Assembly (NCBI RefSeq): GCF_027923905.1
Contig: NZ_AP026966.1
Coordinates: 4,713,001 to 4,777,000 of the forward strand
Direction of reading: 5' to 3'
From: Massilia varians
GTDB taxonomy: Bacteria > Pseudomonadota > Gammaproteobacteria > Burkholderiales > Burkholderiaceae_D
DNA: 64,000 nt
Part shown: positions 17,752 through 25,212 of the stretch, one piece after another
How positions within the stretch are numbered: position 1 is the stretch's first letter
Layout: each line of letters starts with the position of its first letter
Made by a program: the position numbers and the translations under genes
Notes under the pieces: generated by a model
Databases searched by the model: none
Seen by the model: only the letters and a program-made list of their open reading frames with translations
Told to the model about the DNA's origin: nothing

Positions 17752-17762
17752 AGAAATGAAAT
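17752..17762. promoter_or_regulatory. Isolated operator half-site downstream of the efflux promoter
   Basis: AGAAATGAAAT at 17752-17762 repeats the 10-base arm of the inverted repeat at 17802-17829 in direct orientation. It falls close to the predicted transcription start of the efflux operon, suggesting a second regulator contact. Confidence 0.5.
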
Positions 17763-17773
17763 GAGTTATGCGC

Positions 17774-17802
17774 ATTATTTGCCAGCATCCGACCGAAGTC
17801 AA
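17774..17802 (-). promoter_or_regulatory. Predicted promoter of the efflux operon
   Basis: On the minus strand TTGACT (17797-17802) and AATAAT (17774-17779) are 17 bases apart. The -35 box touches the edge of the inverted-repeat operator. Confidence 0.6.
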
Positions 17803-17829
17803 GAAATGAAACGGTTGCATTTCATTTCT
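17802..17829. promoter_or_regulatory. Inverted-repeat operator between tetR and efflux operon
   Basis: AGAAATGAAA (17802-17811) and its exact complement TTTCATTTCT (17820-17829) are separated by eight bases. The 28-bp site overlaps the predicted -35 elements of both divergent promoters (TTGCAT at 17815-17820 with TAGAAT at 17837-17842 for the TetR gene), the classical position for autoregulated repression by a TetR protein. Confidence 0.75.
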
Positions 17830-17849
17830 ATTCGATTAGAATGGGGTTC

Positions 17850-18503
17850 ATGACCAATGCCACCAGCCCAGCTCCCGCCACGCCGGCCAAGTCCGCCGGC
17901 CGCCCCAAGGCCTCGGAAGTCGAAGCACGTACCCAGGAACTGATCGACGCCGCCGGCTGCCTGTTCATCAAGCACGGCTATGCCGGCGTGAGCCTGGACG
18001 CCATCGCACGCGAGGCGCGGGTGGCGGTGCGTACCATCTACGTGAAATTCGGCGGCAAGGCCGGACTGCTCAAGGCCGTGCTGCAAGCCAGGCGCGAACG
18101 CTTTTTCCCGGTCGGGAAGATGGATACCGACCAGCGCCCGATCCGCGAGGTCATCGACGAGTTCGCCGGCTATTTCTACGACATGCTGTGCGAGCCGGAT
18201 GCGATGATCCTGCAGCGCGTGGTGATGGCGGAAGCCAGCAGCAATCCCGAACTGGCCGAGACCTTTTATGAGGCGGGGCCGCGCATGACGCGCGAGATGC
18301 TCGAGCGTTATTTTGCCCGGCCGGACGTGCGCGCCCAGCTGCGTCCCGATGTTCCGGTCGCGCTGCTGCCCGCCCACCTGATCGCCTGCGTCAACGGCGA
18401 CCCGGTGGTGCGCTATCTGTTCCCCGAGCGCGAGCCTGCGCGCGAGGAAGCGCGGCGGCGTCTTGCCGAACGTTTAGAGTTGTTTTATCGCAGCATTTTT
18501 TGA
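17850..18503 (+). CDS. TetR family regulator of the divergent efflux operon
   Basis: 217 residues. After an Ala/Pro-rich tail and the AGRPKASEVEARTQEL linker, the TetR HTH reads IDAAGCLFIKHGYAGVSLDA then IAREARVAVRTIYVKFGGKA. The C-terminal domain would bind the inducer drug. I prefer the ATG at 17850 to the ATG at 17841, since the predicted -10 box ends at 17842 and transcription would start almost at the codon. It would repress the EmrA-EmrB-OprM operon and itself through the 28-bp inverted repeat (inference). Confidence 0.9.
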   Translation: MTNATSPAPATPAKSAGRPKASEVEARTQELIDAAGCLFIKHGYAGVSLDAIAREARVAVRTIYVKFGGKAGLLKAVLQARRERFFPVGKMDTDQRPIREVIDEFAGYFYDMLCEPDAMILQRVVMAEASSNPELAETFYEAGPRMTREMLERYFARPDVRAQLRPDVPVALLPAHLIACVNGDPVVRYLFPEREPAREEARRRLAERLELFYRSIF

Positions 18504-18518
18504 CCATATGGTCAAAAA
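18497..18518. promoter_or_regulatory. 22-bp perfect palindrome at the TetR stop codon
   Basis: TTTT-TGACCATATGGTCA-AAAA is a loop-free perfect palindrome that contains the TGA stop of the TetR gene. With no loop it is a poor hairpin, so a dimeric protein-binding site upstream of the following small operon is more likely than a terminator. Confidence 0.5.
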
Positions 18519-18592
18519 GGGGTCTGTGCGTCATCGCACCGACCTGGAGCAAGTAGTTGTGACAATCTGTCATCCTTATCAAGGAGGATGTC

Positions 18593-18640
18593 ATGAACAA
18601 TAAAACGACAGCGGCTGTTCGCCGCGAGGAGGAAGCATGA
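18593..18640 (+). CDS. 15-aa leader peptide ORF coupled to the next gene
   Basis: A 15-codon frame (MNNKTTAAVRREEEA) is preceded by AAGGAGG, a perfect Shine-Dalgarno seven bases from the ATG. Its stop overlaps the start of the 61-aa gene as ATGA. This layout suggests translational coupling or a regulatory leader. The peptide could have no function of its own. It is too short for standard gene callers. Confidence 0.5.
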   Translation: MNNKTTAAVRREEEA

Positions 18641-18822
18641 GCAAGTCTTCCCGTTACGAATGGCGCGACCAGCAGGCTGCCCTGCAGGAGCGCATGAAGC
18701 TTTTCCTGCAGAACCCGAACAACGAACAGCTGGAAGCGGTCGTTACGGAGATGCGCGCCTACGCTGCTGCTGCCCAGTCCGGTAGCATCGATATTCCTCA
18801 GCGTTTCATCGCGTTTACCTGA
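18637..18822 (+). CDS. Hypothetical 61-aa protein
   Basis: A small soluble, helix-rich protein (MSKSSRYEWRDQQAALQERM ... QNPNNEQLEAVVTEMRAYAA). It has its own purine-rich site (GAGGAGGAA) and overlaps the stop of a 15-aa leader by four bases. A good intrinsic terminator follows 18 bases later, so leader and gene form a compact transcription unit downstream of a 22-bp palindrome. I do not recognise the family. Confidence 0.7.
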   Translation: MSKSSRYEWRDQQAALQERMKLFLQNPNNEQLEAVVTEMRAYAAAAQSGSIDIPQRFIAFT

Positions 18823-18840
18823 CCGAGCCGACACCACAGC

Positions 18841-18873
18841 GCCGCCCCGCGCAAGCCGGGCGGCATTTTTTTT
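18841..18873 (+). terminator. Intrinsic terminator after the 61-aa gene
   Basis: GCCGCCC (18841-18847) pairs with GGGCGGC (18858-18864), followed by a run of eight T. Confidence 0.9.
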
Positions 18874-18890
18874 GTCCAGGCGTCGGGGTG

Positions 18891-19211
18891 TCAACCGGCC
18901 ATGGCCGGCGCCGGCCAGCCTTGCGCCTGGGGTTCCACATCGAACACCCGGCTCAGGCAATACACCTTGCGCGGGGCACGGTGGCGTTCGTGGATCTCGC
19001 GCGTCACGACCTCGACCCGGCGCGGCTGCAGCGACAGCTGGCGTGGATCGATATGATCCGGCGCCGCTTCCATGAAGCGTGCCGCCAGCTGCTGGGAGAT
19101 GGTGCCGTGAACAAGATGCTGCTCCCCATGGACCGTGGTCCTCAGCTCGAAGCAGCGCGTTTCGGGCAGGATGAAGACCGTCCCAACGTATTCATTGCCG
19201 TACTCAACCAT
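18891..19211 (-). CDS. Hypothetical 106-aa protein
   Basis: The frame starts MVEYGNEYVGTVFILPETRC and ends in a Pro/Ala tail. It has two cysteines and no signal peptide or membrane segment. The ATG at 19211 is preceded by AAGGGAGAG. It converges on the 61-aa gene, whose terminator separates them. No family is recognised; a cytosolic location is likely. Confidence 0.65.
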   Translation of the reverse strand: MVEYGNEYVGTVFILPETRCFELRTTVHGEQHLVHGTISQQLAARFMEAAPDHIDPRQLSLQPRRVEVVTREIHERHRAPRKVYCLSRVFDVEPQAQGWPAPAMAG

Positions 19212-19421
19212 GGCACTCTCCCTTTGGCTTGACACGCAAGCGGCGGCCAGCGGCGCGCCGCCACACGTCCCCATCATAGCAAGTCAATACAACACTGCGC
19301 CGCGCAATTCGCACCGTGCGGATGCAGCTCGCGCCGCAGCGCCGCCGCTTCGTCGCAAGCAGAGGCGCGGCGCCTGCCGGTTCGCCAGAATGGTTCATCG
19401 ATCAATGTCAAGGAGACCGTC
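19212..19421. other. Intergenic region between divergent genes
   Basis: About 210 bases between the 106-aa gene and the DUF2141 gene. I see the ribosome-binding site AAGGAGACC before the ATG at 19422 but no convincing promoter pair, hairpin or repeat. Confidence 0.4.
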
Positions 19422-19835
19422 ATGCAAGCCATCCGTATCGCAGCCGCCCTCGCCCTCCTCGTTTCCGGCGCCGCCAGCGCCGCCGATCTCACCCTGCGCA
19501 TCGAGGACGTCAAGTCCGCGCAAGGGAGCATCATGGTCGCACTCTATGATTCGGCCGACAGCTTCCTGAAGCGCCCGGCCAGGGCTGCCCGGCTGGCTGC
19601 CGCGGCTGGCGCCGTCGACCTGGTGATCAAGGACTTGCCGGCGGGCGACTATGGGATCGCCCTGTTTCACGATGCCAACGACAACGGCAAGATGGACAGC
19701 AATGCCATGGGCATCCCGTCGGAAGACCACGCGTTCAGCAACAATGCCCTTGGGACGATGGGACCGCCGACCTTCTCGCAGGTCAGGTTCAGCCTGCCGG
19801 CCGCCGGCGCCACCGCCAGCATCAGCCTGCGCTGA
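19422..19835 (+). CDS. DUF2141 secreted protein
   Basis: 137 residues with a Sec signal (MQAIRIAAALALLVSGAASA). The mature part matches the DUF2141 pattern: DLTLRIEDVKSAQGSIMVAL, then LPAGDYGIALFHDANDNGKM and GIPSEDHAFSNNALGTMGPP. DUF2141 proteins are periplasmic or extracellular, with an unknown role. AAGGAGACC lies before the ATG. The gene is ten bases upstream of a carotenoid oxygenase gene and probably its operon partner. Confidence 0.88.
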   Translation: MQAIRIAAALALLVSGAASAADLTLRIEDVKSAQGSIMVALYDSADSFLKRPARAARLAAAAGAVDLVIKDLPAGDYGIALFHDANDNGKMDSNAMGIPSEDHAFSNNALGTMGPPTFSQVRFSLPAAGATASISLR

Positions 19836-19845
19836 AGGAGCGGAC

Positions 19846-21318
19846 ATGGACCGCCGCCGCTTGATCGAAGCCGGACTTGGCCTTGGTGCGCTCGCGTTGC
19901 TTGGGAAGGCGCGCGCCGACCAGGCAACCCGGCGCCGCTTCCACGCCGCCCTGGCACACGACCCGGCACTGGCCGTCTACGCGGACACCGTCGGCAGCCA
20001 GGCCGGCGACGCGACGCTCAGGGGACGCCTTCCCGCCGACCTGCAGGGCAGCTTCTACCGTAACGGCCCTGGCCGCTTCGAACTGGGCGGCGAGCGCTAC
20101 CACCACTGGTTCGACGGCGACGGTTTTGCCCAGCGCTGGAGCATCGGCGGCGGCAAGGTCCGGCACCAGGGCCGCTTCGTCGAAACGCGGCGCTACCTGG
20201 ACGAGACCGAGGCCGGGCACTTCCTCTATCCATCCTTCGGCACCTGGGTGGCGCGCCGCGGATTTCGCGACAACGACAGCCTGAATGCGGCCAACACCAA
20301 CCTGCTGCCCTTCAACGGCCGCGTGTATGCGCTCTGGGAAGGCGGCTCGGCCATCGAAGTCGATCCGCAGACGCTGGCCACCCGGGGCGTCAAGACCTGG
20401 CGCGAAGACCTGCGCGCCATGCCCTTCTCGGCCCATCCGAAGTGCGATCCGCAGGGCGGCATGTGGAACTTCGGCGCCCTGCCCGGCGCTGGCCGGATCG
20501 CGCTCTACCAGATCGGCGCCGATGGCCAGCTGCTGCGCAGCGCGCTGATCGACGTCCCCGGGCAGGCCATGGTGCACGACTTCGCCGTCAGCGCCCGCCA
20601 CCTCGTCTTCCTGGTCCCGCCTTACGACCTCAAACCCGGCAAGGACATGAGTTTCGCCGAGCGGCACGCCTGGGCCGGAAGCGGACCGGACGCGCGTCCG
20701 CTGCGCGCCGTGGTGGTGGCCAAGGACGGCCTCACGGTGCGCGGGGTATTCGAACTGCCGCCACGCATGGTGTTCCACTTCGGCAATGCCTGGGAAGACG
20801 GCGCCTGCACCCGCTTCGACGCGGTGCTGCACGAAGGCGACGTGCTGGGCGAACTCGGCAGGCTGATGGCCGGCGCACGCCAGACCCGCTCGCGCAGCGA
20901 AGCGGTACAGGTCTGCCTCGACCATGCGTCCGGCCAGGCCCGCGTCAGCCGCCTGTTCGGCGCCAGCGAATTTCCGCGCGTGGCGCCGCAGTCGGTGGGA
21001 AGCCGCCACCGCAAGCTGGTGCTGCTGGGTGGCGAGGCGCGGCTAGACTCGGTGAACCTGGTCGATACCGATAGCGGCAAGGTGGATGCCTACCGCTTTG
21101 GCGCCGGCTGGCAGGTCGAGGAACACGTGCTGGTGCCGCGCCGCAATGCGCGCTCCGAGACCGACGGCTACCTGGTCGGCGTGGCCCAGGACCTGCGCCG
21201 TGGCGCGGGGGTGCTGTGCGTGTTCGATGCGGCACGGGTGGGCGCCGGACCGCTGGCGCTGGCCCGGCTTCCCTATCGCACGCCGCACTGCTTTCATGGT
21301 AATTTCTTATCTGCATGA
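19846..21318 (+). CDS. Carotenoid oxygenase (RPE65 / apocarotenoid cleavage family)
   Basis: 490 residues. The N-terminus has twin arginines and a hydrophobic core (MDRRRLIEAGLGLGALALLG), suggesting export. The fold's conserved pieces are YRNGPGRFELGGERYHHWFD, then the four iron-binding His regions: AHPKCDPQGGMWNFG, MVHDFAVSARHLVFL, VFHFGNAWEDG and the C-terminal HCFHGNF. These non-haem iron dioxygenases cleave carotenoids to apocarotenoids such as retinal, or stilbenes. The ATG at 19846 follows GAAGGAG. Its stop overlaps the start of a LytS-type kinase gene by four bases (ATGA), so the two are translationally coupled. No carotenoid biosynthesis genes are in the window. Confidence 0.9.
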   Translation: MDRRRLIEAGLGLGALALLGKARADQATRRRFHAALAHDPALAVYADTVGSQAGDATLRGRLPADLQGSFYRNGPGRFELGGERYHHWFDGDGFAQRWSIGGGKVRHQGRFVETRRYLDETEAGHFLYPSFGTWVARRGFRDNDSLNAANTNLLPFNGRVYALWEGGSAIEVDPQTLATRGVKTWREDLRAMPFSAHPKCDPQGGMWNFGALPGAGRIALYQIGADGQLLRSALIDVPGQAMVHDFAVSARHLVFLVPPYDLKPGKDMSFAERHAWAGSGPDARPLRAVVVAKDGLTVRGVFELPPRMVFHFGNAWEDGACTRFDAVLHEGDVLGELGRLMAGARQTRSRSEAVQVCLDHASGQARVSRLFGASEFPRVAPQSVGSRHRKLVLLGGEARLDSVNLVDTDSGKVDAYRFGAGWQVEEHVLVPRRNARSETDGYLVGVAQDLRRGAGVLCVFDAARVGAGPLALARLPYRTPHCFHGNFLSA

Positions 21319-22469
21319 TAACCGCCGACAAAATCACACCGCGCATCCGCAGCCATCCGCTGGAACTCATTCCCCTGTTCCGGCGCTGGCCCTCGTCTCC
21401 AGCTCGCAATATCGCCTATACGGCGATCTGGAGCAGCCTGATCGGCCTGGGCCTCACCGTGACGCAGGAAATGTTCGGCCGCTCGGACATCTCGTTCGGA
21501 CGCATGCTGTTCTACACGGTCGTGATCAGCAACCTGATCGGCTTCCTGGTCCACGGCGCCCTGCAGCTCATCGAGCGCCATGTGCCGCGCGAAAAGGCCG
21601 TGCTGTTCCGCGGTGCGCAATTGCTGGCGGTCGGCATGGCCTGCGTGGCCGGCATTCCAGTCGGTAACGCCCTGCTGCAAGGCAGGAACCCCTTGCTCTT
21701 TTTCCAGGGCGGGAAGGTCATGACCGTCCTGCTCGCCTTCGGCATGTTGACCGCGGTGCTGATCGTCCTGGTGCTGGCGGCGGGCGAACGCCGCATGCGG
21801 CGCGAAGCGGATGCCGCGCGTCAGCAGGAACAGATCGCCGCTGCCGGCAGGCTGGTCGCCGAGGCCCGCCTGCGCGCCCTGCAGGCCCAGATCGAGCCGC
21901 ACTTCCTGTACAACACGCTGGCCAACGTGGTCAGCCTGATCGACAGCCAGCCGGCCAAGGCCAGGCGCATGCTGGAGCGCTTCATCGACTACCTGCGCGC
22001 CAGCCTGTCGGCCAGCCGCGCCGAGCATGCGACCCTGCAGGGTGAGCTCGAGCTGGCGCGCGCCTATCTCGACGTGCTCGGCGTGCGCCTGGAAGGCCGG
22101 CTGCGCTGGCGCTTCGAGATCGCGCCCGGCCTGGAGCAGCTGCCGATCGCGCCGATGCTGCTGCAGCCGCTGGTCGAGAACGCGGTCATGCACGGCATCG
22201 AACCGAAGCTGGACGGTGGAGAGATCGTATTGCGCGCCCACCCGGACGACGGCCTGCTGTGCATCGACGTGTGCGACACCGGCCTGGGGCTGCGCATGCT
22301 GCCTCCCCGCTCCGGCGGCGGCGTCGGCCTGTCCAACCTGCGCGAGCGCCTGCGCCAGCTGTACGGTCCCGCGGCCAGCCTGCAGCTCATCGAAAGCCCC
22401 GCCGGCGGCGTCAGCGCGCGCCTGCAGCTTCCCGTCCTGGAATTATGCGCGACCAAGCCCACGCCCTGA
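21315..22469 (+). CDS. LytS/YehU-type sensor histidine kinase
   Basis: 384 residues. About four TM helices (IAYTAIWSSLIGLGLTV, GRMLFYTVVISNLIGFLVHG, FRGAQLLAVGMACVAGIPVG, VMTVLLAFGMLTAVLIVLVL) are followed by a coiled coil and the His_kinase core. The phosphorylated His is in LQAQIEPHFLYNTLANVVSL; the ATPase N box is PLVENAVMHGIEP and the G box is GVGLSNLRERL. There is no large extracytoplasmic sensor, so a membrane or lipid-soluble ligand is plausible. It overlaps the carotenoid oxygenase stop by four bases and the response regulator start by 25 bases. Confidence 0.92.
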   Translation: MITADKITPRIRSHPLELIPLFRRWPSSPARNIAYTAIWSSLIGLGLTVTQEMFGRSDISFGRMLFYTVVISNLIGFLVHGALQLIERHVPREKAVLFRGAQLLAVGMACVAGIPVGNALLQGRNPLLFFQGGKVMTVLLAFGMLTAVLIVLVLAAGERRMRREADAARQQEQIAAAGRLVAEARLRALQAQIEPHFLYNTLANVVSLIDSQPAKARRMLERFIDYLRASLSASRAEHATLQGELELARAYLDVLGVRLEGRLRWRFEIAPGLEQLPIAPMLLQPLVENAVMHGIEPKLDGGEIVLRAHPDDGLLCIDVCDTGLGLRMLPPRSGGGVGLSNLRERLRQLYGPAASLQLIESPAGGVSARLQLPVLELCATKPTP

Positions 22470-23212
22470 TCGCGGACGACGAGCCGCACCTGCTCGACTA
22501 CCTGGAGTCGCAACTGGCGGCCGCCTGGCCCGAACTGCGCGTCACGCGCGCCGCCAACGGGGTGCAGGCCCTGGCGCTGATCGACGAACTGGCGCCGCAC
22601 GTGGTGTTCCTCGACATCCAGATGCCCGGCCTGAACGGCATCGAGCTGGCGGCGCGCCTGTGCACCGGCAGCAAGCCGCCGCATGTGGTGTTCACCACGG
22701 CCTACGATCACTATACCCTGCAAGCCTTCGAACACGCGGCGTTTGACTACCTGCTCAAGCCGATCGGGCTGGAACGCCTGTCGCGCACGGTGGCGCGCTT
22801 GAAGGGCGCGCTGGCCACACCCGCCCCGGCCCCGGCGACCGACGCCCTGCAGGCCCTGCTGCGCCAGCTGGGCGTGGCCGCGCCCGCCCCGCTGCAATGG
22901 ATCCGCGCCGCCAAGGGCCAGGAAACGCGCCTGATCGCCATCGACGAAGTGATCTACTTCCAGAGCAACGACAAGTACACCAGCGTGTACCTGGCGGACG
23001 GCGAAAGCCTGATCCGCACGCCGCTGAGCAAGCTGAAGGAACAGCTCGACCCGCAGCAGTTCTGGCAGATCCACCGCGGCGTGATCGTCGCCGCGCGCCA
23101 CGTGGCCGGCACCCGGACCGACTTCCGCGGGCGCCTGCACGTGCGGCTCAAGGGACGCGACGAGCAGCTGGTGGTGAGCCGGAATTACGTGGACCTGTTC
23201 AGGCAGATGTAA
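22445..23212 (+). CDS. LytTR response regulator
   Basis: 255 residues. The receiver domain has ALIADDEPHLLDYLESQLAA, the phospho-acceptor Asp in HVVFLDIQMPGLNGIEL and the conserved Lys in YLLKPI. The C-terminal LytTR DNA-binding domain reads RLIAIDEVIYFQSNDKYTSV ... FWQIHRGVIVAARHV ... VVSRNYVDLFRQM. The cognate kinase overlaps it by 25 bases. Targets would carry LytTR direct repeats; I could not identify one with confidence. It is the last gene of the carotenoid oxygenase operon. Confidence 0.93.
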   Translation: MRDQAHALIADDEPHLLDYLESQLAAAWPELRVTRAANGVQALALIDELAPHVVFLDIQMPGLNGIELAARLCTGSKPPHVVFTTAYDHYTLQAFEHAAFDYLLKPIGLERLSRTVARLKGALATPAPAPATDALQALLRQLGVAAPAPLQWIRAAKGQETRLIAIDEVIYFQSNDKYTSVYLADGESLIRTPLSKLKEQLDPQQFWQIHRGVIVAARHVAGTRTDFRGRLHVRLKGRDEQLVVSRNYVDLFRQM

Positions 23213-23218
23213 CCCCGA

Positions 23219-23315
23219 GGGTCAGGTCTGACATTTGGACACGGGCTCAGCCTTGACATGCGGGTTTGCCGCATTCGTGCTGTTGAGGCCGTGTCCGTTT
23301 GTCAGACCTGACCCC
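23219..23315. repeat. Inverted repeat of family 2 (copy 1)
   Basis: The arms GGGTCAGGTCTGACAT (from 23219, continuing TTGGACACG) and the complementary CGTGTCCGTTTGTCAGACCTGACCCC (written across 23290-23315) enclose about 46 bases. The same arm occurs at 52537 and, inverted, at 53678. It sits between the LytTR gene and the lpdA terminator. Confidence 0.8.
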
Positions 23316-23321
23316 GCGGGT

Positions 23322-23354
23322 AAAAAAAAGCGGAACCGGCGAGGTTCCGCTTTT
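23322..23354 (-). terminator. Intrinsic terminator of the pyruvate dehydrogenase operon
   Basis: On the minus strand AAGCGGAACC pairs with GGTTCCGCTT around a five-base loop, followed by seven or more T. It lies 19 bases beyond the lpdA stop. Confidence 0.92.
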
Positions 23355-23372
23355 CATGCATGCCGGGGCAGA

Positions 23373-25202
23373 TTACTTCTTGCGTGCCGGCGGCAGGTCG
23401 GTGCAGACGCCCTTGTAGGCTTCCGCCGCCATGCCGATCGATTCGCCCAGGGTCGGGTGCGGGTGGATGGTCTTGCCGATGTCCACGCCGTCCGCGCCCA
23501 TCTCGATCGCCAGCGCCACTTCGCCGATCATGTCGCCGGCATTGGTGCCGACGATGGTGCCGCCGATGATGCGCTTGGTCTCGGCGTCGAACAGCAGCTT
23601 GGTGAAGCCCTCTTCGCGGCCGTTGGCGACCGCGCGGCCGCTGGCGTTCCACGGGAAGTGGCCCTTCTCGACCTTGACGCCCTTCTGCTTGGCTTCGTCC
23701 TCGGTCAGGCCGACCCACGCCACTTCCGGATCGGTGTAGGCCACCGACGGAATCACCTTGGCGTCGAAGAAGGCCTTCTCGCCGTGGGCCGCTTCCGCCG
23801 CCACGTGGGCCTCGTGCACCGCCTTGTGCGCCAGCATCGGCTGGCCCACCAGGTCGCCGATGGCGAAGATGTGCGGCACGTTGGTGCGCATCTGGCCGTC
23901 CACGCCGATGAAGCCGCGCTCGGTCACCGCCACGCCGGCCTTCTCGGCGGCGATCTTCTTGCCGTTCGGGCTGCGGCCCACGGCCACCAGCACCAGGTCG
24001 TACAGCTGCGGCTCGGGCGCGGTGGCGCCGGCTTCGGCCGCTTCGAACGAGACCTTGATCCCTTCCGGCAGCGCTTCCACGCCGACGGTCTTGGTCTTCA
24101 ACATGATGTTGTCGAAGCGGTGCGCGTTGTACTTCTGCCAGACCTTGACGGCCTCGCGGTCGGCGCCCTGCATCAGGCCGTCCATCATCTCGACCACGTC
24201 GATGCGCGCACCCAGGGTCGAGTACACGGTCGCCATTTCCAGGCCGATGATGCCGCCGCCGATCACCAGCATGCGCTTGGGCACCTGGCGCAGTTCCAGC
24301 GCGCCGGTCGAGTCGACGATGCGCGGATCTTCCGGCACGAAGGGCAGCTTCACCACCGAGGAACCGGCGGCGATGATCGCCTTGGCGAACTTGACGACTT
24401 TTTTGCTGCCGTCGGCTGCCGTGACCTCGATGTGGTTCGGGCTGAGGAACTGGCCCACGCCCTGCACCACGTTGACCTTGCGCGCCTTGGCCATGAAGTT
24501 CAGGCCGCCGGTCATCTTCTTGATCACGCCATCTTTATAGGCGCGCAGCTTGTCGATGTCGACGTCGGGCTTGGCGAAGCTCACGCCCAGGTCGGCCATG
24601 TGCGCGGTCTCGTCCATGATGTGCGCCACGTGCAGCAGCGCCTTGGACGGGATGCAGCCCACGTTCAGGCAGACGCCGCCCAGGGTCGCGTACTTCTCGA
24701 CCAGCACGGTGTTCATCCCCAGGTCGGCGGCGCGGAAGGCGGCCGAGTAGCCGCCAGGGCCCGCGCCCAGCACCATCATTTCGCATTCGATGTCGACCGG
24801 GCCGCTGTAGCTGGCCGCGCCCGGCGCCGGGGCGGCGCTTGGCGTGGCGGCCGGCGCCGGATGGGCCGGTGCGTAGGAGTCGGTTGGCTTGCTGGCCGCA
24901 GTCGCGGCTACCGCCTGGCCCGGCGCCGCCGCTGCCGGGACAGCAGCAGGTGCGGCGGCGTCGCCGGATTCCTCGACCATCAGCAGCAGCGAACCTTCGT
25001 TCACCTTGTCGCCGACCTTCACTTTGACTTCCTTGACCACGCCGGCGTTCGTCGACGGGATCTCCATGCTGGCCTTGTCCGATTCGACGGTCACCAGCGA
25101 CTGGTCGACCTTGATGGTGTCGCCCGGCTTGACCAGCAGTTCGATGACTTCGACGTCCTTGAAGTCGCCGATGTTCGGTACTTTTACCTCAACAGTGCTC
25201 AT
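23373..25202 (-). CDS. lpdA: Dihydrolipoamide dehydrogenase (E3) with N-terminal lipoyl domain
   Basis: 609 residues. Residues 1-80 form a lipoyl domain with the target Lys in [12 protein letters not shown]; an Ala/Pro linker follows to about 130; the rest is E3. The FAD Rossmann motif is [20 protein letters not shown] and the redox-active disulfide is in [17 protein letters not shown]. The NAD motif is [21 protein letters not shown]3 reoxidises dihydrolipoamide on E2 and makes NADH. The lipoyl-E3 layout is known from Neisseria, Ralstonia and relatives. The ATG at 25202 is ten bases downstream of the aceF stop; last gene of the operon. Confidence 0.97.
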   Translation of the reverse strand: MSTVEVKVPNIGDFKDVEVIELLVKPGDTIKVDQSLVTVESDKASMEIPSTNAGVVKEVKVKVGDKVNEGSLLLMVEESGDAAAPAAVPAAAAPGQAVAATAASKPTDSYAPAHPAPAATPSAAPAPGAASYSGPVDIECEMMVLGAGPGGYSAAFRAADLGMNTVLVEKYATLGGVCLNVGCIPSKALLHVAHIMDETAHMADLGVSFAKPDVDIDKLRAYKDGVIKKMTGGLNFMAKARKVNVVQGVGQFLSPNHIEVTAADGSKKVVKFAKAIIAAGSSVVKLPFVPEDPRIVDSTGALELRQVPKRMLVIGGGIIGLEMATVYSTLGARIDVVEMMDGLMQGADREAVKVWQKYNAHRFDNIMLKTKTVGVEALPEGIKVSFEAAEAGATAPEPQLYDLVLVAVGRSPNGKKIAAEKAGVAVTERGFIGVDGQMRTNVPHIFAIGDLVGQPMLAHKAVHEAHVAAEAAHGEKAFFDAKVIPSVAYTDPEVAWVGLTEDEAKQKGVKVEKGHFPWNASGRAVANGREEGFTKLLFDAETKRIIGGTIVGTNAGDMIGEVALAIEMGADGVDIGKTIHPHPTLGESIGMAAEAYKGVCTDLPPARKK

Positions 25203-25212
25203 TCGGCGCTCC

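Noticed and set aside
14702..17752. Very long open frame antisense to the efflux operon, over 1,000 codons
   Set aside because: It mirrors three well-supported genes, its protein is low-complexity Arg/Gly/His-rich and has no family features; such frames are common opposite GC-rich genes. The same applies to long antisense frames over aceE, lpdA, prlC, the 34.7-36.8 kb gene and the 1.1-2.8 kb lipoprotein.
18497..18518. Terminator for tetR
   Set aside because: The palindrome has no loop, and T residues precede instead of follow, so a transcript hairpin would be poor. Kept as a possible operator.
19422..23212. Rhodopsin-based light sensing locus
   Set aside because: The oxygenase could make retinal, but no rhodopsin, beta-carotene hydroxylase or phytoene gene is present in this window, so light sensing is not supported by the sequence itself.
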